DNA from: Pseudomonas sp. N040
GTDB taxonomy: Bacteria; Pseudomonadota; Gammaproteobacteria; Pseudomonadales; Pseudomonadaceae
DNA: 64,000 nucleotides
Assembly: GCF_015637705.1 (NCBI RefSeq)
Contig: NZ_JADOBE010000006.1
Location: 140,420 to 204,419, forward strand
Direction: 5' to 3'
The notes beneath the pieces were generated by a model. That model saw nothing but the letters and a program-made list of their open reading frames with translations, had not been told where the DNA came from and made no database searches. The position numbers and the translations under genes are program-made. This document shows, piece after piece, positions 17,079 through 27,157 of the stretch. Position 1 is the stretch's first letter. The number at the start of each line of letters is the position of its first letter.

Positions 17079-17774
17079 TTAATTGCGATCGATTGCAACT
17101 TCCACACGACGGTTCTTGGCGCGGCCTTCAGCTGTTGCGTTATCGGCAACCGGACTGCTTTCGCCTTCACCAACCACGCCAACGATGCTCGCCTGCGGCA
17201 CGCCCTGAGCTACCAGATAGTTAGCCACGGCTACAGCACGCTTCTCGGACAGCTTCTGGTTGTAGGCATCGGTACCAACGCTGTCGGTGTAGCCAGCGAT
17301 AGCCAGAGTAGCATCCGGAGCTTCGGATTTAAGCTTGCCGGCCAGCTCGTCGAGCAGAGCCTTGTCGCTGTCCTGAAGGACATCGGAGTCAAAGGCGAAC
17401 AGCAGGTTGTCGACGACCAGAACAACGTCAGCCTCTTCGACCACAACCACTTCTTCTACGACTTCAACAGGAACCGGGCAGCCATCAGCATCAACTTCGG
17501 TGCCTTTCGGAGTGCCTGGGCACTTGTCATTCTTGTTGGTTACGCCGTCGCCATCTTCATCGCCGTGCACCCAGCAATAGGCTGCAGCAGTCAGACCGAA
17601 GCCCAGCGCACCCCAACCAGCAACAGCGGAGCTTTCAGTAGCGCCCAGACCACCACCGACCACACCACCGATGGCGGCGCACAGCGGAATATTGTCCCCA
17701 CGCTCAAAAGTCGAACAGCCAGTCAGGGCCGTCGCCAGCAGAAGCATTGGCAGTGTCTTTTTCATCATGCTCAT
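17079..17774 (-). CDS. OmpA-family peptidoglycan-binding lipoprotein (first of a tandem pair)
   Basis: ATG at 17774 follows AAGGAG. The 231-residue protein has lipobox LTGC (Cys about 20), a GVVGGGLGATESSAVAGWG glycine zipper, the calcium-binding DGDGVTNKNDKCPGTPKG segment, an acidic VEVVEEVVVVEE linker (about 105-120), and the OmpA C-terminal domain with GYTDSVGTDAYNQKLSEKRA and NRRVEVAIDRN. It has the same architecture as the following gene but an acidic linker, pointing to an old duplication. It anchors the outer membrane to peptidoglycan. Confidence 0.92.
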   Translation of the reverse strand: MSMMKKTLPMLLLATALTGCSTFERGDNIPLCAAIGGVVGGGLGATESSAVAGWGALGFGLTAAAYCWVHGDEDGDGVTNKNDKCPGTPKGTEVDADGCPVPVEVVEEVVVVEEADVVLVVDNLLFAFDSDVLQDSDKALLDELAGKLKSEAPDATLAIAGYTDSVGTDAYNQKLSEKRAVAVANYLVAQGVPQASIVGVVGEGESSPVADNATAEGRAKNRRVEVAIDRN

Positions 17775-17967
17775 TTGTTATCTCCTTAGGTGAATCGGCC
17801 AGTAACCGATGACATGCAGTTAAGCCGTCGCTGCTAGAATACGCCAGAGTTCCACCGCAAACCAAGCTCAAATCCAGCCAGACCAGACCTTGGAATGATT
17901 TTTCCTGCCGGATTGGCGAACCAAGCGCCGGAGTTGCACATATCCCGCTGCTTTACCGAGAAGCCCA

Positions 17968-18465
17968 ATGATTGCAAGCATTTCAACCCGCACCCCGCAA
18001 CAGGCTCTAGCCGCACTGCTGGAGCGGCAAAAACCGGTTCGACTACTGCTGGTGGGGGACAGTGAATTACCGGCTATCAAGGCCTTTATCACCAAGCACC
18101 CGGAAAGCCAGCTATGTCATGCGCCCGCCGCCGCCTTGCCAATAGCGGTGACGAGCCTGCGTTACGACCTGGCAATCGTCGCCGATTGCCTTGAGCATTT
18201 ACCCAAGCGCGAAGCCCTGGAGCTGGTTGCCGGTATCCGCAACCTGAATGCCAGCCGGCTGGCAGTGATGGTCGACCTGAATGCCTGCGACTGGCTTGAG
18301 GCGGATTTCTTTGCCCTGGCCATGCAGGCCAGCGAGCGGTTCGAGCGGGACGGGCAGATGCTGACCCTGTTCACCTATGACCTCTATGACTACAAGCAGA
18401 TACCCGACTGGCTGAACGCCAAATTCTGGGCCAATCCACAACACTTCGGGAAGTACTGGTGGTAA
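17968..18465 (+). CDS. DUF6231-like conserved Pseudomonas protein
   Basis: The 165-residue protein is soluble, with an N-terminal [13 protein letters not shown] strand-loop, a [28 protein letters not shown] block and a C-terminal [12 protein letters not shown]. The layout resembles a degenerate methyltransferase-like Rossmann fold, but I see no SAM-binding glycine motif. It is a family common in Pseudomonas with no known function. Its stop overlaps the GTG start of the YchJ-like gene by seven bases, so the two are translationally coupled. Confidence 0.78.
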   Translation: MIASISTRTPQQALAALLERQKPVRLLLVGDSELPAIKAFITKHPESQLCHAPAAALPIAVTSLRYDLAIVADCLEHLPKREALELVAGIRNLNASRLAVMVDLNACDWLEADFFALAMQASERFERDGQMLTLFTYDLYDYKQIPDWLNAKFWANPQHFGKYWW

Positions 18466-18926
18466 GTAGCTGCCCCTGTGGCAGTGGACAGTCCTACGCG
18501 GAATGCTGCGGCCGCTGGCACGCCGGCGCACCCGCGCCAACCCCGGAAGCGCTTATGCGCTCACGCTACAGTGCCTATGCTCTGGGTATGATCGACTACC
18601 TGATTGCAACCACCCTGCCCGCCCAGCAAGACGGACTGGACCGGCAAGCCATGCGCGAGTGGAGCATGCACAGCACATGGCTGGGCCTGACGGTCGAAAG
18701 CGCCGAGCCGGCAACCGATGCATTCGGCCACGCCAAGGTCAGCTTCCGCGTTCGCTGGGAGGACCGCGATGGCCAGCATGAGCACCGGGAATGCTCGATC
18801 TTCGTGCAGCGCGGGGAGCGCTGGTATTTCATTGACCCGGGGCTGCCGTTGCAGGCCGGACGCAATGATCCGTGCCCCTGCGGCAGCGGCGGGAAATTCA
18901 AGAAATGCTGTGCCGCCTACTTCTGA
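18459..18926 (+). CDS. YchJ-like protein with two SEC-C zinc motifs
   Basis: Begins with GTG at 18459, inside the end of the upstream gene. The 155-residue protein has an N-terminal SEC-C motif ([13 protein letters not shown]) and a C-terminal one ([15 protein letters not shown]), with an NTF2-like YchJ middle domain ([15 protein letters not shown]...). SEC-C motifs bind zinc and mediate protein contacts such as SecA-SecB. The YchJ family's role is unknown. It forms a two-gene unit with the DUF6231-like gene. Confidence 0.9.
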   Translation: MVSSCPCGSGQSYAECCGRWHAGAPAPTPEALMRSRYSAYALGMIDYLIATTLPAQQDGLDRQAMREWSMHSTWLGLTVESAEPATDAFGHAKVSFRVRWEDRDGQHEHRECSIFVQRGERWYFIDPGLPLQAGRNDPCPCGSGGKFKKCCAAYF

Positions 18927-18963
18927 CTCCCGCCGCAACGAGTAGCCACCACCCTGACGTGCC

Positions 18964-19521
18964 CTACTGCAACTTCAGGTGCGACACATCCGGCGGCGGT
19001 CCCGCCGGTGGACGCTTCTCCTGACCCATGTCACTCCCGGGCGGTGCGAGGCTGAACTGGCTCAGGTCAACCTTCGGTGCTGCAACCGCTGCAGGCTCGT
19101 CCTGCAGGTCGACACCCAAAGGCGCGATACCGAAGTCTGGCGCCTCGACATCGATAAAGGCCGCCATATATTCGTCGCGCGGAGCAATCTTCAATTTCCC
19201 TACTGGAGACGCAGGAATCTGGGGGTCGCCTGATGCAGCCGCCACCGGTGAAACAGTGCCGGCCTGGCTCGCTGGCGCCGGCGCTGCCGCCACATCCAGC
19301 GCCCGCACCTCGACCAGAGCGCCCGCGCGCGCCAGCGTTTCGCGGTAACGCTCAGCTCCTGCCGCATCCAGATTGCTCTTGATGACTATGCGGCGCCCGG
19401 AAAACAGCAAGGCCATGCGCTGTTCATCTGCCTGGAAAATCTTCGCGACATTGGCCTTCACCAGATCCAACCGGGCCCCGGCAATCAGTTCTCCGGAAAA
19501 CGCAACTTCGTAAAGGCTCAT
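18964..19521 (-). CDS. Conserved hypothetical protein with disordered Pro/Ala-rich C-terminus
   Basis: The 185-residue protein has an N-terminal small domain of about 75 residues (LYEVAFSGELIAGARLDLVK..., ending ALVEVRALDV) similar to a domain met in other proteobacterial proteins that lie next to membrane or zinc-ribbon modules. The rest is Pro/Ala-rich and probably unstructured, with a repeated Phe-containing pattern (DFGIAPLG, LSQFSLAPPGSD) ending VSHLKLQ. There is no signal peptide. Function not recognised. It is divergent from the LEA-like lipoprotein gene. Confidence 0.75.
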   Translation of the reverse strand: MSLYEVAFSGELIAGARLDLVKANVAKIFQADEQRMALLFSGRRIVIKSNLDAAGAERYRETLARAGALVEVRALDVAAAPAPASQAGTVSPVAAASGDPQIPASPVGKLKIAPRDEYMAAFIDVEAPDFGIAPLGVDLQDEPAAVAAPKVDLSQFSLAPPGSDMGQEKRPPAGPPPDVSHLKLQ

Positions 19522-19634
19522 CGCTCGACTCCTGACAGGTACGCGGCAGAGTATGGCGCAAATTTTTTTTACTAAACAACAGATTGCATGCCATTAGTGG
19601 CTTGTTACACTGCGCCGTCATTCGGAGTATCGGC

Positions 19635-20129
19635 ATGCTATTCGCGCCAAACAGAAAATCCATAATGCACCTCGTCGTGCTCAGCCTGGTTTTCTGCCTG
19701 CCGGCCTGCTCCAGCCTGTTCAGCGAAGACTTCCACGACCCGAGCATCCATCTGGTCAGGGTTGAAGTGGTTCGCGCCAAGATGCTCGAACAAAAGTTCA
19801 ACCTGTATTTTCGCGTGGAAAATCCGAACGAATTCAGCCTGGACATCGACGACCTCAGCTACAGCGTCTTTCTGAACGATATCCCGCTGGCCAGCGGGCA
19901 GCGCAGCATCAGTGTCACCCTGCCAGCGGACAGCACCACCGAATTCAAGGTTCCGGTACGTGCCAATCTGTGGCGTAACCTGAAGCAGGTGATCAAGATG
20001 CTGAAAAACCCCAACGAACCTATCCGCTATCGCCTAGAAGGTACGGTTGAGGCCGGCTCCTGGTTTGGCCGAACCGTACACCTGTCCCGCAGTGGCGAGA
20101 TCATTCCAGGCAATTTCATTCCGGAGTAA
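19635..20129 (+). CDS. LEA14/WHy-domain lipoprotein
   Basis: ATG at 19635, with GGAG at 19624-19627, gives 164 residues; a later ATG at 19665 lacks a ribosome binding site. The lipobox is LPAC. Residues about 45-145 form a LEA type 2 (WHy) immunoglobulin-like sheet with the [20 protein letters not shown] block. Such proteins are envelope-anchored and linked to desiccation or stress in other bacteria. Its 3' end is five bases from the His-rich SEC-C gene, so they form an operon. Confidence 0.85.
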   Translation: MLFAPNRKSIMHLVVLSLVFCLPACSSLFSEDFHDPSIHLVRVEVVRAKMLEQKFNLYFRVENPNEFSLDIDDLSYSVFLNDIPLASGQRSISVTLPADSTTEFKVPVRANLWRNLKQVIKMLKNPNEPIRYRLEGTVEAGSWFGRTVHLSRSGEIIPGNFIPE

Positions 20130-20134
20130 CGCCA

Positions 20135-20332
20135 ATGTCCAACGAACCTCACGTCCACGGTCCCGACTGCAACCATGCGCATGAACACAACCATGAGCCT
20201 GCGCATGTGCATGGTCCGGACTGCAATCACAGCCATCAGGACCCCGTGCGCAATCCACTGAAAGATGTGGGCCGCAATGATCCCTGCCCCTGCGGCAGCC
20301 AGAAGAAATTCAAGAAATGCCATGGCGCCTGA
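20135..20332 (+). CDS. Small His-rich SEC-C metal-binding protein
   Basis: The 65-residue protein has two copies of a HVHGPDCNH block in a histidine-rich N-terminal half with eleven His, and a C-terminal SEC-C motif ([18 protein letters not shown]) whose last cysteine pair is CH. It should bind zinc through the SEC-C and further metal ions through the His-rich part. Its role is unknown; the N-terminal repeats look like a zinc-buffering or chaperone sequence. It follows the LEA-like gene by five bases. Confidence 0.9.
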   Translation: MSNEPHVHGPDCNHAHEHNHEPAHVHGPDCNHSHQDPVRNPLKDVGRNDPCPCGSQKKFKKCHGA

Positions 20333-20373
20333 GCGCATCCTGCTGATCGGCCGCAGTTAATTCGGAGCAGTAC

Positions 20374-22911
20374 ATGACCACTTCTGCCTGGCGCTCCCCG
20401 GCTCGTTTGCTGACCCTGCTTGCGCTCGCTGGCAGCCTGACACTGACCGGCTGCAAGGCTTTTCTCGACAGTCAGTTCGCCGACAGCGTCGCCCCTAAAA
20501 CCGGCGTGGTGCGCCTGAACGGATTGGCACACAACGCCGAAATCCGTCGCAACGCACTGGGCATGCCGCTGATCGAAAGCGGTAACCTGCACGATGCGCT
20601 GTTCGCGCTCGGCTACGTGCATGCCAGCGACCGTCTGAGCCAGATGGTCGGCATGCGCCTGATGGCACAGGGGCGGCTGGCGGAAATGGCCGGTCCCGGC
20701 GTGATCGAAATCGACCGTTTCATGCGCACCATCAACCTGAAGCAGAGCTCTGCCAGCCTCTACCGAAGCGCCTCCCCGCAGATCAAGAAAGCTTATGAAG
20801 TGTATGCGCGCGGGGTTAACGCATACCTCTACCAGAACCGCGACACCTTGCCGATGGACCTGGCCGAGTCCGGTTACCAGCCGGCTTACTGGACCGCGGA
20901 AGATTCCGTCCTGGTATTCAGCCTGTTGAACTTCGGCCTGTCGATGAACCTGCAGGAAGAAATCGATGCCCTGCTGCTGGCACAGAAGGTAGGCAGCGAC
21001 CGACTGGCGTGGCTGCTACCCACCTATCCGGATGAACCCCTGCCGTTCGATGAAACCGCCAAGCTGGAGGGTCTGCGCCTCGATGGGCAGATTCCGGGCC
21101 TGGCGCAGGTTGGCCGGACCGTCCAGCAGATTGCCGCTCTGGACATGCTCGGCGTGGCCGCCTCGAACAACTGGGCCATCGCACCCGCCCTGAGCAAGGG
21201 TGGCAAAAGCCTGCTGGCCAACGACACCCACCTGCCCCTGTCGATGCCTTCTGCCTGGAATTACGTGCAGATCCGCACGCCCAAATATCAGGCGGCCGGG
21301 GTCAGCCTGGCCGGGGTTCCGGCGGTGATTGCCGGCTTCAACGGCAAACTGGCCTGGGGCATGACCATGGTCATGGCCGACAACCAGGACATCTTCCTGG
21401 AGAAAATCAAGCGCGAGGGCAACCAGACCCTCTATCTGGCTGACGGCAAATGGCTACCGGTCACCCAGCGCAACGAAACCTTTTTCATCAAGGGTGAGCG
21501 GCCGATCCGCGAAACCATCTACGAAACCCGTCACGGCCCGCTGCTCAATTCGGTCCTGGGCCAGCGCAAGAGTCCCTTGCAGCCGATGGCGCTCAGCAGT
21601 GGGCTGGGCCTGGCATTCAAGAGCACGCTGTTCGAGGCCGACCAGAGCCTCGATGCGTTCTTCCAGCTGTCCCGGGCCCAGTCGGTAGAGCAGGCGCATG
21701 AGCCAGCCCGCAATATTCGTGCGGCAGGACTGAACCTGCTGTACGCCGACGCACAGAACATCGCCTGGCAAGTCAGCGGCCTGTATCCGAATCGCCGCGG
21801 TGGCCGCGGCCTGCTGCCATCGCCCGGCTGGGACAGCCGTTATGACTGGGACGGCTTTGCCGACAGCATGCTGCACCCCTATGACCAGAATCCGCCGCAA
21901 GGCTGGCTGGGTACGGCCAACCATCGCACGGTAGCCGGCGGCTACGCGGTGCAGATGTCCAACTCCTGGTTTTACCCGGAACGGGCGGAGCGCATTGCCC
22001 AGCTGGCACCGGCAGGCAAGCACGACACGCAAAGCATGATCGCCATGCAGTATGACCAGACCTCGCCTTTCGCCGGCAAGCTGCAGTCGATGCTGAGTGC
22101 AGCCGACATGGCCCCGGCATTGCAGCAGGCCATAGCCCGCCTGCCAGGCAGCCAACCGCAGCAAGCCCGGGCGGCCCTGCAACACCTGTTGGCGTTTGAC
22201 GGCAAACTGTCTGCCACCTCGGCGAATGGCGCACTCTACTCGGCCTTCCTGCAGGAGAGCGCCCGGCAGATCTTCCTCGATGAACTGGGCCCGGACGACT
22301 CGCCAGCCTGGCGGGCCATGGTGGAAACTGCCGACATGTCCTATTCCGCCCAGGCCGACCACCTCACAGGACGCATCGACAGTCCCTACTGGGACGATGT
22401 TCGTACCGCAGAAAAGGAAGACAAGCCGGCGATTCTGGCGCGCAGCCTCGCAGCGGCGCAGTCCTTGTGCGAGGAAAAGCTCGGGCAGGATCCGCGCAAC
22501 TGGCAATGGGGCAAGCTGCACAGCTACACCTGGGCCAGCGATGCCACCCTGCTGGCGCCCTACATGAGCAGCGCCGAGCGCAACGGCATCGAGGCGCTGC
22601 GCAGCTACCTGGACCGCGGCCCGTATGCGGCCGGCGGTGACCATACCACCCTGAATGTCTCGGCCTACCACTGGGGCAGGAACTTCGACACCTGGCTGAT
22701 TCCGGCCATGCGCATCATCGTCGACTTCAATCGCGAGGAACCGATGCTCGGCCTGAACAGCTCCGGCCAGTCCGGCAACCCGGCCAGCCCACACTACGCC
22801 GACGGTATCGAGGCCTGGCTCAAGGGCCAGTACATGAGCTTCCCGATGCAGGCCAAGAACCTGCAGAAAGTCTATGGCAAGAGCGGGTTGCTGTTGCTGC
22901 CGGAGAACTAA
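20374..22911 (+). CDS. quiP: Penicillin/acyl-homoserine-lactone acylase family (QuiP-like)
   Basis: The 845-residue protein matches the Ntn-hydrolase acylase family. It has a lipoprotein-like leader (LTLTGC). The self-cleavage site lies just before Ser264 in [12 protein letters not shown], which would become the N-terminal nucleophile of the beta chain. The beta chain carries the family's [30 protein letters not shown] and [11 protein letters not shown] blocks. The length is close to that of P. aeruginosa QuiP (847, from memory), and the flanking genes also match. It would hydrolyse N-acyl homoserine lactones in the periplasm; substrate is by family analogy. A terminator follows. Confidence 0.8.
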   Translation: MTTSAWRSPARLLTLLALAGSLTLTGCKAFLDSQFADSVAPKTGVVRLNGLAHNAEIRRNALGMPLIESGNLHDALFALGYVHASDRLSQMVGMRLMAQGRLAEMAGPGVIEIDRFMRTINLKQSSASLYRSASPQIKKAYEVYARGVNAYLYQNRDTLPMDLAESGYQPAYWTAEDSVLVFSLLNFGLSMNLQEEIDALLLAQKVGSDRLAWLLPTYPDEPLPFDETAKLEGLRLDGQIPGLAQVGRTVQQIAALDMLGVAASNNWAIAPALSKGGKSLLANDTHLPLSMPSAWNYVQIRTPKYQAAGVSLAGVPAVIAGFNGKLAWGMTMVMADNQDIFLEKIKREGNQTLYLADGKWLPVTQRNETFFIKGERPIRETIYETRHGPLLNSVLGQRKSPLQPMALSSGLGLAFKSTLFEADQSLDAFFQLSRAQSVEQAHEPARNIRAAGLNLLYADAQNIAWQVSGLYPNRRGGRGLLPSPGWDSRYDWDGFADSMLHPYDQNPPQGWLGTANHRTVAGGYAVQMSNSWFYPERAERIAQLAPAGKHDTQSMIAMQYDQTSPFAGKLQSMLSAADMAPALQQAIARLPGSQPQQARAALQHLLAFDGKLSATSANGALYSAFLQESARQIFLDELGPDDSPAWRAMVETADMSYSAQADHLTGRIDSPYWDDVRTAEKEDKPAILARSLAAAQSLCEEKLGQDPRNWQWGKLHSYTWASDATLLAPYMSSAERNGIEALRSYLDRGPYAAGGDHTTLNVSAYHWGRNFDTWLIPAMRIIVDFNREEPMLGLNSSGQSGNPASPHYADGIEAWLKGQYMSFPMQAKNLQKVYGKSGLLLLPEN

Positions 22912-22990
22912 CCTACCGTTCGTCGGGTCTTTTTGAACCTAAGCGGCTCGGCGCGACTCACAGTAACGGACTTACTCCATAGATGGTTTT

Positions 22991-23012
22991 AGGGCGCCTC
23001 TGGCGCCCTTTT
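22991..23012 (+). terminator. Rho-independent terminator after quiP
   Basis: AGGGCGCC pairs with GGCGCCCT around a TCT loop, followed by TTTTC. It separates quiP from the convergent pagL-like gene. Confidence 0.85.
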
Positions 23013-23044
23013 CTTTGTCCCGGATTTGGCCTTGCGCAGGTTAC

Positions 23045-23563
23045 TCAGAGCGCAGTGCGGTAATAGAGGCTGTAGCTTTCCACACCGTCATTGGGTTCCT
23101 TGATCCCGGCATTCGAGTAGTGAATCGCGCGCACGCCGATTTCCTGCCCGGAAAACCGCAAGCCCAGACCCAGGCGGTCCTCGAACTGGAAGGCCGTGGA
23201 CAGCTGGTTGCCATCCACCTCGGTGTCACTGAACAGCGCCACGCCGATACCGGCTTCTATAATCGGCCGCACGTTCTGACCGGCAAACTCGTAGACGAAC
23301 ACCGGCGAGAAGGACAGGCTGTGGTTGCCCGAACTGCCATTGCCGCCTTCCCAGTAGCTGTAACCCGCATCCCAGTAACCACCAAGGTGGCCGGTATCGC
23401 TCTGCAGCCAGCTATCGGTAAAGTTGAACTGGACACCCGCCCGGTACGTCATGCTGCCATCGTCAGTCTGACCAACCGCGCCGGAAATATCAGCCGCCTG
23501 CGCAGCAGTGCCCAGGGTCATGCAAGCGAGCGCCACTGCGCTCAAGGCAAATCGAATGTTCAT
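23045..23563 (-). CDS. pagL: PagL-like lipid A 3-O-deacylase
   Basis: The 172-residue protein has a signal peptide cleaved near AQAA (about residue 24) and an eight-strand outer-membrane barrel pattern. The catalytic triad of PagL is visible in the C-terminal IHYSNAG (His and Ser) followed by the Glu in KEPNDGVESYSLYY. It removes the 3-O acyl chain from lipid A in the outer membrane, reducing endotoxin activity. It precedes murI (divergent-from-hemA block), the same place as in P. aeruginosa from memory. Confidence 0.9.
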   Translation of the reverse strand: MNIRFALSAVALACMTLGTAAQAADISGAVGQTDDGSMTYRAGVQFNFTDSWLQSDTGHLGGYWDAGYSYWEGGNGSSGNHSLSFSPVFVYEFAGQNVRPIIEAGIGVALFSDTEVDGNQLSTAFQFEDRLGLGLRFSGQEIGVRAIHYSNAGIKEPNDGVESYSLYYRTAL

Positions 23564-23656
23564 CAGAGAGTCCCTGCCTGTTGTTTTCGGTGTAGAACAG
23601 CTAAGAAGAAGTATAGGTCTAGCCGCGTTTATTCCACCAGCATCTACCCAGCAAGC

Positions 23657-24451
23657 CTAGACCGGTAACGGAAAAACAGGCTCGGCGCGCCCCCAAAGGG
23701 CCGGCAGCACCGCTGCCAGCGCTGGCGCCTGCCCGCTCGACCAGAAGGCATCCGCTGCGGTTGTCCGTTCGGCGAGCAGATCCCGCTCCGCCAGCACCCG
23801 CTGCAACTGCCGGGCAACGGCTTCCCCGGTATCGATCAGCGTCACCGAAGCGGGTACCAGCTGGCGCAGCAGGGGCTTGATAAACGGATAGTGGGTGCAG
23901 CCCAGGATCAGCGTGTCGCAGCCCTCGGCGAGCAGCGGCGCGACCAGCGCCTGCAACAGCGCACGGGTTGCCGGGCTTTCCAGCTCACCAGCCTCGACGC
24001 ATTCAACCAGGCCCGGGCAGGGCTGGGTGATGACGCGCACATCGCTGGCAAAACGGTCGAGCAAGGCGGCGAACTTCGCACTCTGCAACGTTCCGGTGGT
24101 CGCCAGCACGCCGACCACGCCGCTGCGGGTCGCCGCCGCGGCGGGTTTGACGGCCGGCTCCATGCCGACAATCGGCAACCGGGGATAGCTTTCCCGCAGG
24201 CTCGCCACTGCCGCGGCGGTGGCCGTATTGCACGCCAGCACCAGTGCCTTGGCGCCCTGCCCAAGCAGGAACCCGGCAATCTGCTGGCTGCGCTGGCGGA
24301 TGAATTCCGGGGTCTTTTCGCCATAGGGCACATGCCCGCTGTCCGCCACATAGAGCAGCCGTTCATGCGGCAGGATGCGGCGAATCTCGCGCAGTACCGA
24401 GAGCCCGCCGACGCCGGAATCGAATACCCCCACCGGCGCATTACTCGGCAT
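23657..24451 (-). CDS. murI: Glutamate racemase
   Basis: The 264-residue enzyme has the N-terminal [16 protein letters not shown] block, the catalytic Cys in [10 protein letters not shown] and the second in [11 protein letters not shown], plus the GMEPAVKPA segment. It makes D-glutamate for peptidoglycan in the cytoplasm. It overlaps the end of moeB by 11 bases on the same strand, completing a hemA-prfA-prmC-moeB-murI operon. Confidence 0.96.
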   Translation of the reverse strand: MPSNAPVGVFDSGVGGLSVLREIRRILPHERLLYVADSGHVPYGEKTPEFIRQRSQQIAGFLLGQGAKALVLACNTATAAAVASLRESYPRLPIVGMEPAVKPAAAATRSGVVGVLATTGTLQSAKFAALLDRFASDVRVITQPCPGLVECVEAGELESPATRALLQALVAPLLAEGCDTLILGCTHYPFIKPLLRQLVPASVTLIDTGEAVARQLQRVLAERDLLAERTTAADAFWSSGQAPALAAVLPALWGRAEPVFPLPV

Positions 24452-25217
24452 GCTTACCTCCGCAGACGCTGCAGGCCGGATCGCGCTTCACCCGCAGTTC
24501 GCGAAAGCGCGTGGTCAGCGCATCCACCAGCAGCAGCCGGCCAACCAGCGGCTCGCCAAAACCGGCCAGCAACTTGAGCGCCTCGAGTGCCTGCAGGCTG
24601 CCAACCAGGCCGACCAGCGGCCCGACCACGCCGGCCTCGCTGCAGGTCAGCCCGGCCTCGCCACCATGCCCGTACAGGCAGTGGTAGCACGGACTGTCCG
24701 CGCGCCGCGGATCGAACACCGACAACTGCCCCTCCAGGCGTATCGCCGCGCCGCTGACCAACGGCTTGCCCGCGGCCACACAGGCTGCGTTCACCGCTTC
24801 GCGGGTGCTGAAGTTGTCCGAGCAGTCGAGCACCAGATCAACCGCGGCCACGGCGGCGCCGAGAGAATCCGCATCCAGCGCCGCCTCATGCAGGCGCAGG
24901 TCCAGCTGCGGATTGATCAGGCGCAGGCGCTGCGCCGCCGACTGCACCTTCAGCTGACCGAGGCTGCTGGCGTCATGCACGATCTGCCGCTGCAGGTTGC
25001 TCAGGTCGACCCGATCAAAATCCGCCAGATGCAGGCGGCCGACCCCGGCCGCGGCCAGGTACAGGGCCACCGGCGAGCCGAGCCCGCCGAGCCCGACGAT
25101 CAGCACGGCCGATTGCTGCAGGCGCAGTTGCCCGGCAATATCGATTTGCGGTAACAGGATCTGCCGGCTGTACCGCAGCAGATCGTCGTCGCTCAGCTCT
25201 AGGGTCATACTTGCCAT
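24441..25217 (-). CDS. moeB: Molybdopterin-synthase/ThiF-family adenylyltransferase
   Basis: The 258-residue product has the ATP-binding [19 protein letters not shown] block, the Arg-finger/Asp-containing [16 protein letters not shown] segment, the catalytic Cys within SPCYHCLYG, and the zinc pair CSVCG near the C-terminus. It adenylates the MoaD-type carrier for molybdopterin synthesis (ThiF-like roles are alternatives). Its ATG at 25217 overlaps the prmC stop by 13 bases; a second ATG at 25208 is possible. Confidence 0.93.
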   Translation of the reverse strand: MASMTLELSDDDLLRYSRQILLPQIDIAGQLRLQQSAVLIVGLGGLGSPVALYLAAAGVGRLHLADFDRVDLSNLQRQIVHDASSLGQLKVQSAAQRLRLINPQLDLRLHEAALDADSLGAAVAAVDLVLDCSDNFSTREAVNAACVAAGKPLVSGAAIRLEGQLSVFDPRRADSPCYHCLYGHGGEAGLTCSEAGVVGPLVGLVGSLQALEALKLLAGFGEPLVGRLLLVDALTTRFRELRVKRDPACSVCGGKHAE

Positions 25218-26035
25218 TGTCCCAGGGAAATCCGTTCATGCCCGCCCAGATCACACCGGCTCTGCGGCTGAGCGAAACCATTTTCCAGCATTAGCCGGCG
25301 AACCTCACCCGCCTGCTCGAAGCCGTGCTCCAGCAACAGCCAGCCACCCGGTTCAAGGTGGCTGGCTGCCTGCCGGATGATCTCGCGCAAGTCAGCCAGG
25401 CCATCCGGGCCGGCCACCAGGGCACTGCGTGGCTCGAAGCGCACATCGCCCTGGCGCAGATGCTGGTCGTCCGCCGCTATATAGGGCGGGTTGCTGATGA
25501 TCGCGGCAAAGCGCTGGCCGTTGAGCGCAGCAAACCAGTGACTCTGGGCAAAGCGCACGTTGGCCAGCCCCAGCCGCTGGCGATTGCGCTCAGCCAGCGC
25601 CACTGCCTCACTGACCCGATCCACACCGAGCAGCTGCCAGCGCGGGCGCTCCGCCGCCAGGGCCAACGCGATGGCGCCTGTGCCAGTGCCCAGGTCGAGC
25701 AGGTGCAGTTCGCTGGCAGGCAACAGTTCCAGTGCAGTTTCAACCAGCAGCTCGGTATCCGCACGCGGAATCAGCGTGTGCGGCGCCACTTCCAGGTCGA
25801 GGCTCCAGAAACCCTGCTGGCCGAGGATATAGGCGACCGGCTCACCGGCCTGACGCCGGGCCAGCATGCCGGCAAACGCCGCGACCTGCTCGGCGGCAGG
25901 TTCCCGCTCGGGCCAGGTATGCAAGTAACTGCGCGGCTTGCCCAGTGCCGCGGCCAGCAGCAGTTCGGCATCCAGGCGTGGCGTTGGCGAGCCGGGCAGC
26001 CCGGCATGGCGCAGCAGGGTTTCGATGCTGGGCAT
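25205..26035 (-). CDS. prmC: Release factor glutamine methyltransferase
   Basis: Start at 26035, with AGAGGGA on the minus strand at the usual spacing, gives 276 residues, standard for PrmC; an upstream ATG adds 13 untypical residues. It has the LLDLGTGTGAIALALAAERP SAM-binding block and the NPPYI motif, with a helical N-terminal domain. It methylates the Gln of the GGQ motif in RF1 and RF2; RF1 (prfA) is the adjacent gene. Confidence 0.95.
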   Translation of the reverse strand: MPSIETLLRHAGLPGSPTPRLDAELLLAAALGKPRSYLHTWPEREPAAEQVAAFAGMLARRQAGEPVAYILGQQGFWSLDLEVAPHTLIPRADTELLVETALELLPASELHLLDLGTGTGAIALALAAERPRWQLLGVDRVSEAVALAERNRQRLGLANVRFAQSHWFAALNGQRFAAIISNPPYIAADDQHLRQGDVRFEPRSALVAGPDGLADLREIIRQAASHLEPGGWLLLEHGFEQAGEVRRLMLENGFAQPQSRCDLGGHERISLGQWQV

Positions 26036-26074
26036 ACGGTTATCCCTCTGAGCCGGGGCTAGCCTGCTGGGCAA

Positions 26075-27157
26075 TCAGTCACCCAGCGCAGCCAGCTGAT
26101 CGGCTTGGTATTCCAGCAGCAGCGGTCCGATCACTTGCTCGACATCGCCTGCCAGCACATCGCTCAGCGAGTACAGGGTCAGGTTGATGCGGTGATCGGT
26201 CACCCGGCCCTGGGGAAAATTATAGGTACGGATGCGTTCGGAACGATCGCCCGAGCCCACCAGCAACTTGCGCGTGTCGGAGATTTCCTTGTGCGCGGCC
26301 GCATCCTGCTGATCCTGCAGCTTGGCCGCCAGCCAGGCCATGGCCTTGGCGCGGTTCTTGTGCTGCGAGCGCTCCTCCTGGCACTCGACGACGATTCCCG
26401 ACGGCAGGTGCGTGATGCGGATGGCCGAGTCGGTCTTGTTCACATGCTGGCCACCGGCGCCCGAGGAACGGTAGGTGTCCACCCGCAGATCGGCCGGGTT
26501 GATCTCGATGGCCATCTGCTCGTCAGGCTCGGGCAGCACCGCCACCGTGCAGGCCGAGGTGTGGATGCGCCCCTGGGATTCGGTTTCCGGCACCCGCTGC
26601 ACGCGATGCGCTCCCGACTCGAACTTCAGCTTGGCATAGACGTTATCGCCCTCGATGCGGGCAATGACTTCCTTGTAACCGCCATGCTCGCCGGGGCTCT
26701 CGGAGAGAATTTCCACCCGCCAGCCCTGCTTCTCGGCATAGCGCGAATACATGCGGAACAGGTCGCCGGAGAAAATCGCCGCTTCATCGCCACCGGTGCC
26801 GGCGCGCACTTCGAGAAACACGTTGCGCCCATCGTTCGGATCCTTCGGCAACAACATGCGCTGCAGGTGGTCTTCCAGAACCAGCAATTGCTCGCGGGCG
26901 CTGGCCACCTCTTCGGCGGCCATCTCGCGCAGATCCGCATCACTGTCCTTGAGCAGCGCTTGCGCTCCCTCGAGATCGGCCTGCACCTTGCAGAACGCAC
27001 GGAAGGTCGTCACGACCGGCTCGACTTCGGCATATTCGCGGGAATAGGCGCGGAACTGCGTCTGGTTGCCGATCACCTCGGCATCGCCGAGCAGGGCGGT
27101 AAGTTCCTCGTAGCGGTCCTGCAGGATATCCAGCTTGTTGATCAGCGACGCTTTCAT
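26075..27157 (-). CDS. prfA: Peptide chain release factor 1
   Basis: The 360-residue factor has the RF1-specific P-x-T anticodon tripeptide in [18 protein letters not shown] and the GGQ motif in [17 protein letters not shown]. It ends translation at UAA and UAG. The ATG overlaps the hemA stop by four bases (ATGA), so translation is coupled. Confidence 0.97.
   Translation of the reverse strand: MKASLINKLDILQDRYEELTALLGDAEVIGNQTQFRAYSREYAEVEPVVTTFRAFCKVQADLEGAQALLKDSDADLREMAAEEVASAREQLLVLEDHLQRMLLPKDPNDGRNVFLEVRAGTGGDEAAIFSGDLFRMYSRYAEKQGWRVEILSESPGEHGGYKEVIARIEGDNVYAKLKFESGAHRVQRVPETESQGRIHTSACTVAVLPEPDEQMAIEINPADLRVDTYRSSGAGGQHVNKTDSAIRITHLPSGIVVECQEERSQHKNRAKAMAWLAAKLQDQQDAAAHKEISDTRKLLVGSGDRSERIRTYNFPQGRVTDHRINLTLYSLSDVLAGDVEQVIGPLLLEYQADQLAALGD

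Noticed and set aside
23891-24577. Plus-strand frame opposite murI
   Set aside because: Antisense shadow with no domain; murI motifs are unmistakable.
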